A stretch of 21,710 nt of DNA from CAZIWJ01 sp964542855 (GTDB taxonomy: Bacteria; Bacteroidota; Bacteroidia; Cytophagales; Cyclobacteriaceae), in contig CAZIWJ010000034.1 of the NCBI GenBank assembly GCA_964542855.1, positions 1 to 21,710 on the forward strand, written 5' to 3'. The notes under the pieces were generated by a model that was not told the DNA's origin, searched no databases, and was given only the letters and a program-made list of their open reading frames with translations. Below are positions 1 to 7,691 of this stretch, in pieces. The stretch's first letter is position 1; each line of letters begins with the position of its first letter. The position numbers and the translations under genes are program-made.

Positions 1-368
1 TGGCGCGTATTTCTTTATCGTGGCCTGTATTTTGACATCCTGGCAGTGTAAATGTTAATCGTGGCGCGTATTTCTTTATCGTGGCCTGTATTTTGACATC
101 CTGGCAGTGTAGATGGCAATCGTGGCGTGTATTTCCTTATCGTGGCCTGTATTTTGACATCCTGGCAGTGTAAATGTTAATCGTGGCGCGTATTTCTTTA
201 TCGTGGCCTGTATTTTGACATCCTGGCAGTGTAGATGGCAATCGTGGCCTGTTTTTCCTTATCGTGGCGTGTATTTGTTTGCCGTACCCGGAGTGTAGAG
301 TGTCGCGCCGCTTTTTTTTCCGTCGTGGCCTGGATCTCTTCCCCGTGGCCAGGAATTCCTTCACTCCG
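1..368. repeat. Hierarchical minisatellite: 20-bp monomers in 61-bp units
   Basis: Four near-identical 61-bp units begin at 1, 62, 123 and 184, and a diverged fifth begins at 245. Each unit splits into three related blocks of 20, 20 and 21 bp that all begin TGGC and mostly end ATCG or ATCC, for example TGGCGCGTATTTCTTTATCG. Units 1 and 3 share one version of the third block (ending AATGTTAATCG) and units 2 and 4 share another (ending GATGGCAATCG), so there is also a 122-bp dimer level. From 245 to 368 the 20-21 bp rhythm continues with decayed copies (blocks at 245, 265, 285, 306, 326 and 346). The array reaches the left edge and is probably longer. Because 61 is not a multiple of 3 the frame shifts every unit, so coding is unlikely. 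Confidence 0.93.
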
Positions 369-633
369 TGAGGGCATGATATAAGCAATGATCTATGAGC
401 CCCGTGGTGCGGGTTGCGCATCAAATACTCAACCTGACTCAACTTGGTAATTTATCAACGATAGAAAAAATTAACCCTGATTCGAGTTTTATCATTGCTG
501 ATTAAACCGTTAGATCTTCTCTGTACGGTGTGGGAGATAATTATTAAAGTAATATCAGTACAGGAACCCTTATTATTTCCTGTATTAAAAAGGTTGGTTC
601 TAAATCTTTAGCAGGTTTTATTACCTTCCGGTT
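369..633. other. Intergenic stretch between repeat array and TSUP gene
   Basis: I see no convincing gene, RNA or terminator here. The right half is AT-rich and lies directly upstream of the plus-strand TSUP transporter, so its promoter should be here, but no clear TTTG/TAnnTTTG pair was recognised. Confidence 0.5.
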
Positions 634-1383
634 ATGGAAATTTTGCACCTGGTCATCATCATTGTTGCCGGTTTCGCTGCCGGTTTTATAAATACGGTAG
701 CCGGAGGAGGTTCACTTCTTACCTTGCCGGTTCTTATTTTTCTGGGTTTACCACCTAATGTAGCTAATGCTTCCAACCGGGTGGCAATTTTTTCCCAGAA
801 TATTTTTGGGGTACTGGGTTTCAGAAGCAAAGGTGTGTCTTCTTACCGGGTAAGCCTCATACTGGGTGGAATTGCGCTGGTAGGAGCCATTATCGGTGCC
901 CGTATTGCGGTTGATATTGAAGGTGATACTTTTAACAAGGTACTGGCAGTGGTAATGATTGTTGTACTGGTTGTTACCATTTTCAAGCCCCGGATACGCA
1001 ATGACCAACCCGAACGCACTTCGCTGAAGCACATGGTTATTAGCGGAATCCTGTTTTTTTTCATTGGTATATACGGCGGGTTTATCCAGGTAGGCGTGGG
1101 GTTCCTGATTATAGCAGCCCTTACTTCGGTAAACGGTTTTTCTTTAGTGAAAACCAACAGTGCCAAAATGATGATTGTAATGGTATACACCCTGTCGGCC
1201 CTGGCCGTATTTATGATTGAAGGAACCATTAACTGGTTTTACGGCCTTATCCTGGCAGTTGGAAATTCTTCGGGTGCCTGGTTTGCAAGCCGCTGGTCGG
1301 TGAACAAAGGAGAAAAATGGATTAAGGTTTTCCTCATCGTGGCCGTATCGGTGATGGCTATCCGGCTATGGTTCTTTACCTGA
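634..1383 (+). CDS. TSUP family (TauE/SafE) membrane transporter
   Basis: An integral inner-membrane protein of 249 residues, the usual length for the sulfite exporter TauE/SafE (TSUP) family, whose members move sulfur-containing organic or inorganic anions. The N-terminus carries the family signature: a hydrophobic helix followed by GFINTVAGGGSLLTLP (about residues 17-32) and then PNVANASNR (about 41-49). A related glycine-rich half-repeat, GGFIQVGVGFLII, lies near residues 148-160, matching the family's internal duplication. About seven or eight membrane segments alternate with short loops. It stands alone: a repeat array lies upstream and a 271-bp gap downstream, so the neighbours give no substrate clue. 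The ATG at 634 is immediately followed by the first helix. The family is secure; the substrate is unknown. Confidence 0.9.
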   Translation: MEILHLVIIIVAGFAAGFINTVAGGGSLLTLPVLIFLGLPPNVANASNRVAIFSQNIFGVLGFRSKGVSSYRVSLILGGIALVGAIIGARIAVDIEGDTFNKVLAVVMIVVLVVTIFKPRIRNDQPERTSLKHMVISGILFFFIGIYGGFIQVGVGFLIIAALTSVNGFSLVKTNSAKMMIVMVYTLSALAVFMIEGTINWFYGLILAVGNSSGAWFASRWSVNKGEKWIKVFLIVAVSVMAIRLWFFT

Positions 1384-1480
1384 ACTTACCCCCGGCATGG
1401 TAGCTTTAGTATGCTGAACACAGCGTTTCGTTGTTATACTAAATTTTATCATTCACTTACTTTAAGTCAGTGATATTATA

Positions 1481-1498
1481 AATATTAATACTAATATT
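1481..1498. promoter_or_regulatory. AT-rich palindrome upstream of ATP-grasp gene
   Basis: AATATTA (1481-1487), a 4-nt spacer, then TAATATT (1492-1498) form a perfect 7-bp inverted repeat in a very AT-rich stretch about 160 bp ahead of the ATP-grasp start. It could be an operator or simply AT-rich promoter DNA. It contains the 9-mer AATACTAAT, also found in a palindrome at 13973. Confidence 0.3.
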
Positions 1499-1654
1499 GA
1501 AAAAATTTATCAATATAATACCTTCAAAGCTAATAAACTAAAGAATTCATAAAGGTAAAAACGCAACGGTAACAACTTAAGCTTGGTATTTAACGAAAGA
1601 CTAGTATACTATCTTCTTAGTAATACAATAATTTAACTTAAAACATATTTAACT

Positions 1655-2875
1655 ATGGCCAATTGCTTCGCATTAATGGGTTGGAGTTTACCCGTAATAG
1701 AAAGCATGGAAAAACTGGGGAAGCCTTACGTGGTGGTTTCCTTTCCCGATTTTGAATCTTATGCTAAAGAAAATAATATACCTTTTGTTGGTTATCAGCT
1801 CGATCAGCTGGGTGACCAGGTAAATTCGCTTGACCTGGCTACGAAATTAGAGCCTTACAACGTAGATGTTGCTGTTCCCCTGTTCGAAGAAACAGTAGAG
1901 TGGGCCGGAGCGCTAAACTCCATTTACCGGAACGACCCCAGGGTGTTAAACCGGGCGTTCCTGTTCCGAAATAAGGCCATGATGAAAAGAAAGGCTTTGC
2001 TGGGCGGTTTACGCGTTGGTTACTTCGAAGAGGTATTCAACAAGCAGCAGGTTCACGACTTCCTGGATCGTTTGAACGAAGCTAACCTTCGTTTACCGGA
2101 TGAGGAAGACTACTGGGCACACCTGAAGCCCTTTTCCGCTGCCGGTACGGTAGGTCACCGCTTCATTCGCAGTCATAAAGACATTGATAACAAGGTAGAA
2201 GATAGTGAGTTTCCCTGCCTGGTTGAAAGTCACCTGACCGGACAGGAATTTTCCTGTGAGGCATTTATACACAACGGTAAAGTTCGCTTCCTGAACATTA
2301 CCGAGTACGTACGTTTAGGTTACTCAAACTTTGTTCCTGAAGGACCAAAGCTGAACGAGAAGCGTCCGTTAATTGCCAAAGAAATTAACAAACTGGTGAA
2401 AGTATTCGGCATTGAGTACGGCATGATTCACCCTGAATTTTTCATCAACGAAAACGATGATATCAGCTTTGGTGAGGTAGCCTGTCGTATTCCGGGCGGA
2501 CACATTCTTGAACTGGTATCTAAAGCCTACAAGTTCGATGCAATGGCTGCTTTTGTAGTGAGCCACGATCCGAGTGCTACTAAAGAAGAACTTGATGAAG
2601 TATTCCCACCGGAAGGCTACTGGCCTGAATTCTACGTCGGCAACGTAATGATATACCCTCAGCAGGCGCAAATTAGTAAGCTGGTTATACCGGAAGAGCT
2701 AAAGGAAGAAGCCTACTTCGAAGATCATAACCTGGTACCGCCGATAGGTAACCAGAAGATCAGTGAGCGTAATGGCTACGGGAACCATTTTGGTACCGTG
2801 AACTTTCGAGGTGAAGACCCGCAGCGAATGGAAGGGCTGTTGCGCCATTACGAAAATGTAGCATTTTACGTGTAA
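1655..2875 (+). CDS. ATP-grasp ligase, amino-acid-ligase-like
   Basis: A soluble 406-residue ATP-grasp enzyme. The family forms acyl phosphates from a carboxylate and ATP and joins them to an amine, as in L-amino-acid ligases (BacD type), carbamoyl-phosphate synthase or D-Ala-D-Ala ligase. Visible parts: a Rossmann-like preATP domain (residues 1-95), the ATP-binding lysine in HLKPFSAAG (K158, with its glycine loop), the hinge glutamate in VESHLTGQEFS (E191), and metal-binding glutamates in IHPEFF (E261) and FGEVACRIPGG (E274, R278). The common E-x-N-x-R metal motif reads E-V-A-C-R, a variation that occurs in some ATP-grasp subgroups. A C-terminal domain (about 325-406) follows. A terminator lies directly after it, and then a papain-like protein and an alanine-racemase-like gene on the same strand. 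Together these suggest peptide or amide-bond synthesis. Substrates cannot be read from the sequence. Confidence 0.85.
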   Translation: MANCFALMGWSLPVIESMEKLGKPYVVVSFPDFESYAKENNIPFVGYQLDQLGDQVNSLDLATKLEPYNVDVAVPLFEETVEWAGALNSIYRNDPRVLNRAFLFRNKAMMKRKALLGGLRVGYFEEVFNKQQVHDFLDRLNEANLRLPDEEDYWAHLKPFSAAGTVGHRFIRSHKDIDNKVEDSEFPCLVESHLTGQEFSCEAFIHNGKVRFLNITEYVRLGYSNFVPEGPKLNEKRPLIAKEINKLVKVFGIEYGMIHPEFFINENDDISFGEVACRIPGGHILELVSKAYKFDAMAAFVVSHDPSATKEELDEVFPPEGYWPEFYVGNVMIYPQQAQISKLVIPEELKEEAYFEDHNLVPPIGNQKISERNGYGNHFGTVNFRGEDPQRMEGLLRHYENVAFYV

Positions 2876-2901
2876 GGCGTAAACACGTATTAAACCCTTT
2901 A

Positions 2902-2938
2902 AACAGGTCCGTTCCGCTGAGTGGGCCTGTTTTTATTT
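2902..2938 (+). terminator. Rho-independent terminator after ATP-grasp gene
   Basis: AACAGGTCC (2902-2910) pairs with GGGCCTGTT (2923-2931) over nine base pairs including one G-U, with a 12-nt loop, followed by a T-rich tail. It lies 27 nt past the ATP-grasp stop, so that gene is at least partly a separate transcript from the downstream pair. Confidence 0.85.
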
Positions 2939-2994
2939 AACCGAAACTTTCACCACTATAACGAACACTGCGCCTCTTGCGTGACTAAACATAC

Positions 2995-4953
2995 ATGGAA
3001 CAATTACTAGAAGGCTTCGAAGAACGATTTTACGAAGGAGTAAGCAACTTTCAACAAGCTCCACAATTTACCAAGAGAGATAAAGCCCAGAAACTCTCCA
3101 GTATTATTGATGTTATTGCCAGCAAGGAAAATGGCATCGATTTTATTTACAAAAACATTAAACCACTCATTGAAGCGGGTTTCTTTTACGGTACAGCCTG
3201 GAACGAGCCCGAAAATCTGGTGCCCACCCTGGTTGGTGGAACGCTAAAATCAGGGCATCCGAACAGTACTTACGAAACGGTAAGTGAGCTGCGTATGCTG
3301 GCCATTGCCGAAAATCAACTTTCACACCCTTCAGTTTCAGTTGATGAAGCCAGCCAGTACCTGGAAGAAATAATGGTGCTGAATTTAGATTTGGCCTTTT
3401 CAGTAGCTACAGAAGAATTACGCGTTAAGCTCGACGACCAGGAGAAGAATAAAATATATGCCCTTTTCCAGTTTCTTTTAAGCCGCATGGATTTGGACGG
3501 CATCAAGGACAAACTGGCGGAGGAAGTTGAACAATTAATTGAAGACCGCCCGGTAGTTACCCGCCGAATTAGAAGAATACTGGGTATGGTTGAACAACGG
3601 GTTACGTTAAAAAAGGGACATTCGGCCGACGATAAACTGGCCCATTACCTGAAAGCTTTACGAGCCCCTTCTAATTTAAGCGAACGATTTCCTAATGAGT
3701 ACGAGTACCGCAATACACTAAATACCCTGGATGAAGATTCTTTAGCCAAAGAGTGCAAGCAGTGTGGCGAAAGCATGGCAGCGACCGGGTTAGTAAGCTC
3801 CTACCACGTTGTGCTGATGCAATATATTGTAGATAAGCACCCCGATTACATTAGCCAGGCACTTGGTTTATCGACGGGGGGGGAAGTAGAACTGGAAACA
3901 CATTTTGCTTTTGTGCAGCGTTTACTTCGCATCGTAGCAGATGAAAATACCAGCCAGTCTATTTACGGCTTGTCGCAAACGCTGGAGAGAAAACTATTTT
4001 CTCGCTCCACCGTGAAACACGCACTGGAAAGGTTACTGCAAGTAGATATTCACCCCGATGTTCAGGAAGAAATCCTGAAGTCGGAAAAACAGGGAAATCC
4101 TTACCAGCTACTTATTGAAGGAACCTTGCGAGTACTTGGTCAGCCGTTGGGTATCGGGCAGGGCAATAACCCGACCTGCCAATCGGCCAGGGGAATTAGT
4201 ATGTGGAGTAGCCATGGACCGGCCAAGTTAATTAACCTGATTAATACCGCTGCTTCAACGAATAACCTGGCTTTCCGTTTTGAAAACGTAGTGATTGAAT
4301 CGAAAAACGTTTTGGAAGGCCTCACTCCAAACCTAGATTATGATCTTGATATCGTATCAATTGTGCTGGTACCACACCTGGATAAGATATACAATGAAAT
4401 GATGAAGCGCACAGCACTGCGGGGGGAAGATCCTCATAAGTGGGTGAACCCGGCATTATACGGGCAGTGGGTGCAAATCGGTTTTGCCTCGGTATATAAT
4501 CCGTTAACCCATTCTATCGATAAATTTGATAATTTTATTCGTACTTTTTACGCTGCTTATAATCCTCGTTATAACGAAGATGAAAGTATCGTGTATCCGG
4601 TACCCATAGGAATTTTCATTACTTCATCTAAAGGACAAATGCTTGGTTTCCACGCTATATCGCTGTTACGAGTAGATAAAGATCAGGAAGGTGAATTACG
4701 AGCCTACTTTCTGAACCCAAACAACGATGGGCGTCAGAACTGGGGGCAGGGCATAACGCCTACTGTAACTGGAAATGGGGAACGCCACGGGGAATCTTCG
4801 TTACCATTGTATCAGTTTGCTGCCCGACTTTATGCTTTTCATTATAATAATTTAATTGTAGACGATCGAATTCCTACAGTAGACCAAAGCGAGGTGGACA
4901 GGGTAAAAACCCTTGCAAAGGAAAGCTGGGGTAAATCTTACAACTGGTTGTAG
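2995..4953 (+). CDS. Unrecognised 652-aa protein with papain-like C-terminal domain
   Basis: I do not recognise this family as a whole. There is no signal peptide or membrane segment, so it is probably cytoplasmic. Residues 1-370 are mostly helical-looking and charged, with a CKQC pair (C254, C257) that could bind metal. The C-terminal third has the order and spacing of a papain-fold cysteine enzyme. GQGNNPTCQSARG places Q389 six residues before C395, as for the oxyanion Gln and nucleophile Cys of papain. GFHAISLL gives H553. FLNPNNDGRQNWGQG gives an Asn (N574, or N576/N577) followed by a WG-x-G resembling papain's NSWG..WG.GY. It could be a peptidase, a transpeptidase/amidotransferase or an acyltransferase. 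It ends 4 nt before the alanine-racemase-like start, so the two are very likely cotranscribed. The gene is surely real; the papain-like assignment is my inference from motifs. Confidence 0.85.
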   Translation: MEQLLEGFEERFYEGVSNFQQAPQFTKRDKAQKLSSIIDVIASKENGIDFIYKNIKPLIEAGFFYGTAWNEPENLVPTLVGGTLKSGHPNSTYETVSELRMLAIAENQLSHPSVSVDEASQYLEEIMVLNLDLAFSVATEELRVKLDDQEKNKIYALFQFLLSRMDLDGIKDKLAEEVEQLIEDRPVVTRRIRRILGMVEQRVTLKKGHSADDKLAHYLKALRAPSNLSERFPNEYEYRNTLNTLDEDSLAKECKQCGESMAATGLVSSYHVVLMQYIVDKHPDYISQALGLSTGGEVELETHFAFVQRLLRIVADENTSQSIYGLSQTLERKLFSRSTVKHALERLLQVDIHPDVQEEILKSEKQGNPYQLLIEGTLRVLGQPLGIGQGNNPTCQSARGISMWSSHGPAKLINLINTAASTNNLAFRFENVVIESKNVLEGLTPNLDYDLDIVSIVLVPHLDKIYNEMMKRTALRGEDPHKWVNPALYGQWVQIGFASVYNPLTHSIDKFDNFIRTFYAAYNPRYNEDESIVYPVPIGIFITSSKGQMLGFHAISLLRVDKDQEGELRAYFLNPNNDGRQNWGQGITPTVTGNGERHGESSLPLYQFAARLYAFHYNNLIVDDRIPTVDQSEVDRVKTLAKESWGKSYNWL

Positions 4954-4957
4954 TATT

Positions 4958-6115
4958 ATGCCTAAACACTCTTCACGAATAGAACTCAGCCAGTCGGCTG
5001 TTAAAAACAATATTAATTTCATTCGCAAAAAAATAGGTCCTGATCCTATTATTTGCTGCGTGGTGAAAGCTAACGCCTATGGTCATAGTACCAGGCAGTA
5101 TATACCCATGCTAGAAAAGGCCGGGGTAAAGTATTTCGCTACTGCCTCGGCCTTTGAGGCAGAAGAAGTTTACGAAAATACTTCGCCCGATTCGCGTATC
5201 ATGATTATGGGAATCCTGTACGACGAAGATATAGACTGGGCGATTGAGAACGAAATTGAGTTTTACGTATTCAACTATGATCGTTTTCCGCGAATTGTGG
5301 AAAAAGCCAAAACCATTGGTAAAAAAGCAAAAGTGCACCTTGAGGTAGAAACAGGTTCTAACCGTACAGGCTTACCGGCTAAGGATTTCACAAAAACGAT
5401 AAGTTTCATGAAGAAAAACAAGGCCTACATTGAATTTATAGGCCTTTGTTCGCACCTGGGTGGCGCAGAAAACTTTTCTAATATGTTTAAAATTGAGCGA
5501 CAGCATAAGCGGTTCAATGAATTTTTGGCTGAACTAAAGCGAAAAAGTTTCATGCCGGAAATCCGTCACCTATCCTGTTCGGGTGCTGCCCTGGCTTACC
5601 CCGATATGCGGTACGATATGGTTCGCATCGGAGTAGCTCAATATGGATTCTGGCCGAGTCCTGACATTTACTATAAGCACTTACAGGATACCGGTAAGTT
5701 AAAAGATAATCCATTGCAGCGAATCATTTCCTGGAAAACCGATGTGATGGACGTTCGCAACGTAAAGAAAGATGAATTTATCGGGTACGGTACTGCTTAC
5801 CAGGCAACTACCGATATGAAAATTGCGGTATTGCCTTTGGGTTACTCTAACGGATACCCCCGCGGGGCATCCAATCGCGGCCACGTACTAATTCACGGTA
5901 AAAAAGCTCCCATTGTAGGGCTGATAAATATGAACCTGTTTATGGTTGACATTACCCACATCCCGGACGTAGAAGTGGGAGATGAAGTAGTACTGGTTGG
6001 CCGGCAAAAAAATAATGTTATTAACATCGCCTCGTTCACCAACTCCATGCAATTGCTTAATAACGAAATGCTGAGCCGCCTGCCGCATGCTATTCCGCGA
6101 TATGTGAAACGATAG
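4958..6115 (+). CDS. Alanine-racemase-like PLP enzyme (fold type III)
   Basis: A 385-residue PLP-dependent racemase of the Alr family, which interconverts L- and D-amino acids. An N-terminal TIM barrel carries the PLP lysine in VVKANAYGH (K37), the ETGSNRTG motif (R136), SHLGGAEN (H166) and MVRIGVAQYG (R223). The C-terminal beta domain carries FIGYGTAY (Y277, the expected second catalytic base) and LPLGYSNGYPRG. The usual C-M-D motif near the active site reads N-M-N (324-326), which may mean altered specificity. The ATG at 4958 is preferred over one at 4913, because homologues begin just before the RIELS strand and the earlier start would overlap the upstream gene by 41 nt. Many Bacteroidota carry housekeeping Alr fused to MurF, so this stand-alone copy next to a papain-like and an ATP-grasp protein may serve a specialised pathway. 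I withhold the symbol alr for that reason. Confidence 0.88.
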   Translation: MPKHSSRIELSQSAVKNNINFIRKKIGPDPIICCVVKANAYGHSTRQYIPMLEKAGVKYFATASAFEAEEVYENTSPDSRIMIMGILYDEDIDWAIENEIEFYVFNYDRFPRIVEKAKTIGKKAKVHLEVETGSNRTGLPAKDFTKTISFMKKNKAYIEFIGLCSHLGGAENFSNMFKIERQHKRFNEFLAELKRKSFMPEIRHLSCSGAALAYPDMRYDMVRIGVAQYGFWPSPDIYYKHLQDTGKLKDNPLQRIISWKTDVMDVRNVKKDEFIGYGTAYQATTDMKIAVLPLGYSNGYPRGASNRGHVLIHGKKAPIVGLINMNLFMVDITHIPDVEVGDEVVLVGRQKNNVINIASFTNSMQLLNNEMLSRLPHAIPRYVKR

Positions 6116-6150
6116 AAAAATGTGATTATTCAGTAAATAAGGTACCAGGC

Positions 6151-6178
6151 AAAAAAGACGCGTGTAGCGTCTTTTTTA
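6151..6178. terminator. Bidirectional terminator between racemase and anti-sigma genes
   Basis: A perfect 11-bp stem, AAAAAAGACGC (6151-6161) with GCGTCTTTTTT (6167-6177), and a 5-nt loop. The A-run and T-run make it work in both directions, ending the plus-strand racemase transcript and the convergent minus-strand anti-sigma transcript (stop at 6215). Confidence 0.93.
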
Positions 6179-6214
6179 TTTGATGGTAATTCGGATGTTG
6201 ATTTCAGAAAAAAC

Positions 6215-7150
6215 CTACGGCTCCAGTGCTCTTATTTTTTCCAGTGATTCAATACTAGTGCTGTTGTAAATAACCCGAAGCGTTTCAATTTCCCTGGTAG
6301 GCTCGAGGGCGTAATACGTATTCTTGTAATACAGGTAAAGTTCCCTGGACTTATTAGTATTCAGGGCCAGCACTTCGTATGGGCTGTCATTAAAATTTCC
6401 AATCAGGTAAAGTTTATCGTCGAAATACCGGTAATAGAGCTTACTATCTCTTTTAAACGAGTCAGGCTCGGTTACCTGTACCTGTAAGCTTTGCTGGGCG
6501 TCGTTACTATTGAAAACCGGGGTTTTGGCATAAGTATCGTCTAGTGTAGTAAACTGATCATCAAAACGGGTAACCACATCAGGTCGTTGAATATCAGGTA
6601 ACGTGTTTGTGTTGTACCGCTTTGCGGGAACTTCTGCTACAGCACTTTGAGTAACGGGTTTATCGTTAGCGGCTATGCTAACAGAAGGCGACTCGGGTTT
6701 TACCTGGTTCACCTCTTCAGCAGGCTGTACTTTAGCGGTGAAAGGTGGTTCTGGCCTGGCCGGTACAACCGGTCGGGTATTATCGGGCATATAATGAGCT
6801 GGTTCCCGATCTAACTTAACCCGTGGGGCAACAAGGGTAGGATTAGCAGCTTCCTGATAATAGAAGTATCCTCCAACCATTAATATGGATGATAACACCG
6901 CAGCAATTCCCCAGGTTTGCGGACGCCGCAGCAGCGGTGTATGCAGGGGCACATCGTTAAGACGGCTTTTCAGTGCTGCCACCCGGGTTTCTTTTAGTGC
7001 GGTAATTACATCACGTTGAAAATCAACTTCACTGCGCAGAACCGGATCTTCGTCCATCTGAATCTCAAAGAGGAGTTTCTCTTCAGGAGCCAGCGAACCT
7101 TTCAGGTATGCTTCGATGGTTTCAGACTGTGGGTGCAAATAGTTTTCCAT
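6215..7150 (-). CDS. Single-pass membrane anti-sigma factor-like protein
   Basis: A 311-residue protein transcribed just after an ECF sigma factor, with a 1-nt gap. The cytoplasmic N-terminus has a typical anti-sigma opening (IEAYLKGSLAPEEKLLFE, residues 12-29) but no H-x3-C-x2-C zinc motif. One membrane helix spans about 80-98. A Pro/Val-rich linker (about 105-165) follows, then a C-terminal extracytoplasmic region (about 225-311) rich in Tyr and charged residues that I do not recognise. Position and layout suggest it holds the sigma factor inactive at the inner membrane until an envelope signal arrives. The signal is unknown. It is unlike FecR anti-sigma proteins in that I see no FecR domain or nearby TonB-dependent receptor. 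Confidence 0.75.
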   Translation of the reverse strand: MENYLHPQSETIEAYLKGSLAPEEKLLFEIQMDEDPVLRSEVDFQRDVITALKETRVAALKSRLNDVPLHTPLLRRPQTWGIAAVLSSILMVGGYFYYQEAANPTLVAPRVKLDREPAHYMPDNTRPVVPARPEPPFTAKVQPAEEVNQVKPESPSVSIAANDKPVTQSAVAEVPAKRYNTNTLPDIQRPDVVTRFDDQFTTLDDTYAKTPVFNSNDAQQSLQVQVTEPDSFKRDSKLYYRYFDDKLYLIGNFNDSPYEVLALNTNKSRELYLYYKNTYYALEPTREIETLRVIYNSTSIESLEKIRALEP

Positions 7151-7151
7151 G

Positions 7152-7691
7152 TTAATCTAAAAAATCACTTGCCGAATATTTAGATTTAACCAAGTGATCT
7201 AGTCTCTTTTTACATTTATATTTCCGGGTCTTGGTTGTATCGCTATTAGCAAATCCAAGTTTATCGGTTATTTGTTGTAAAGAAAGATCGTCGAAGTAAT
7301 AGTAAGTTAGGATTTTCTTACAGGTTTCCCCCAATTGGTCGATGCAATCGTGAATAATTGCTATACGTTCCTGCTGTTCCCCGTCGTACTCTTCTATGCC
7401 GTCCTTTTCTTCGTTCGATAGTCTTTTTTTTCGTTCAAGTTCTTTCCTCCACAAGTTTAAACAAACACTGTAGAGGTAAGTACTAATTTTTGAACTGAGC
7501 ACAAAATTACCGCTGGTAACCCGTTGCCAGAAGTTAATCAGGGCGTCCTGAAAAACATCTTTAGCTTCCTGTTCAGAGCCACTATTCTTAATTACCAGGC
7601 CCGTCATCATTTTATAATGCTTGCGGTAGAGGTAATCGAGTGCCTTTTCATCACCGCCTGAGATACGCTTAATTACTTCTTTATCTCTCAT
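7152..7691 (-). CDS. ECF sigma-70 factor
   Basis: A 179-residue extracytoplasmic-function sigma factor that would direct RNA polymerase to a small regulon. Region 2 is visible in LYRKHYKMMTGLVI...EAKDVFQDALINFWQRV (about 20-60), including the DVFQDAL core of region 2.2. Region 4 is visible in LGETCKKILTYYYFDDLSLQQITDKLG (about 120-146), followed by a basic recognition helix, TKTRKYKCKKRL. The start at 7691 (MRDKEVIKRI) is preferred over an in-frame ATG at 7742, because sigma factors of this group begin just before the region-2 helix and the extra 17 residues look non-conserved. The anti-sigma gene follows by 1 nt. Many such factors drive their own operon, but no promoter could be identified here. 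Confidence 0.9.
   Translation of the reverse strand: MRDKEVIKRISGGDEKALDYLYRKHYKMMTGLVIKNSGSEQEAKDVFQDALINFWQRVTSGNFVLSSKISTYLYSVCLNLWRKELERKKRLSNEEKDGIEEYDGEQQERIAIIHDCIDQLGETCKKILTYYYFDDLSLQQITDKLGFANSDTTKTRKYKCKKRLDHLVKSKYSASDFLD

Noticed and set aside
1..368. CRISPR array
   Set aside because: The 20-bp blocks are all related to one another, with no unique spacers between identical repeats and no cas genes nearby. It is a tandem minisatellite.
137..442. 101-codon minus-strand open frame across the repeat array
   Set aside because: It runs through a 61-bp tandem repeat whose period is not a multiple of three, so the frame cannot encode a consistent repeat protein. It is a by-product of the array.
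4913..4957. Earlier start for the racemase gene at 4913
   Set aside because: It would overlap the preceding gene by 41 nt and add a leader unlike the family. The ATG at 4958 is preferred.
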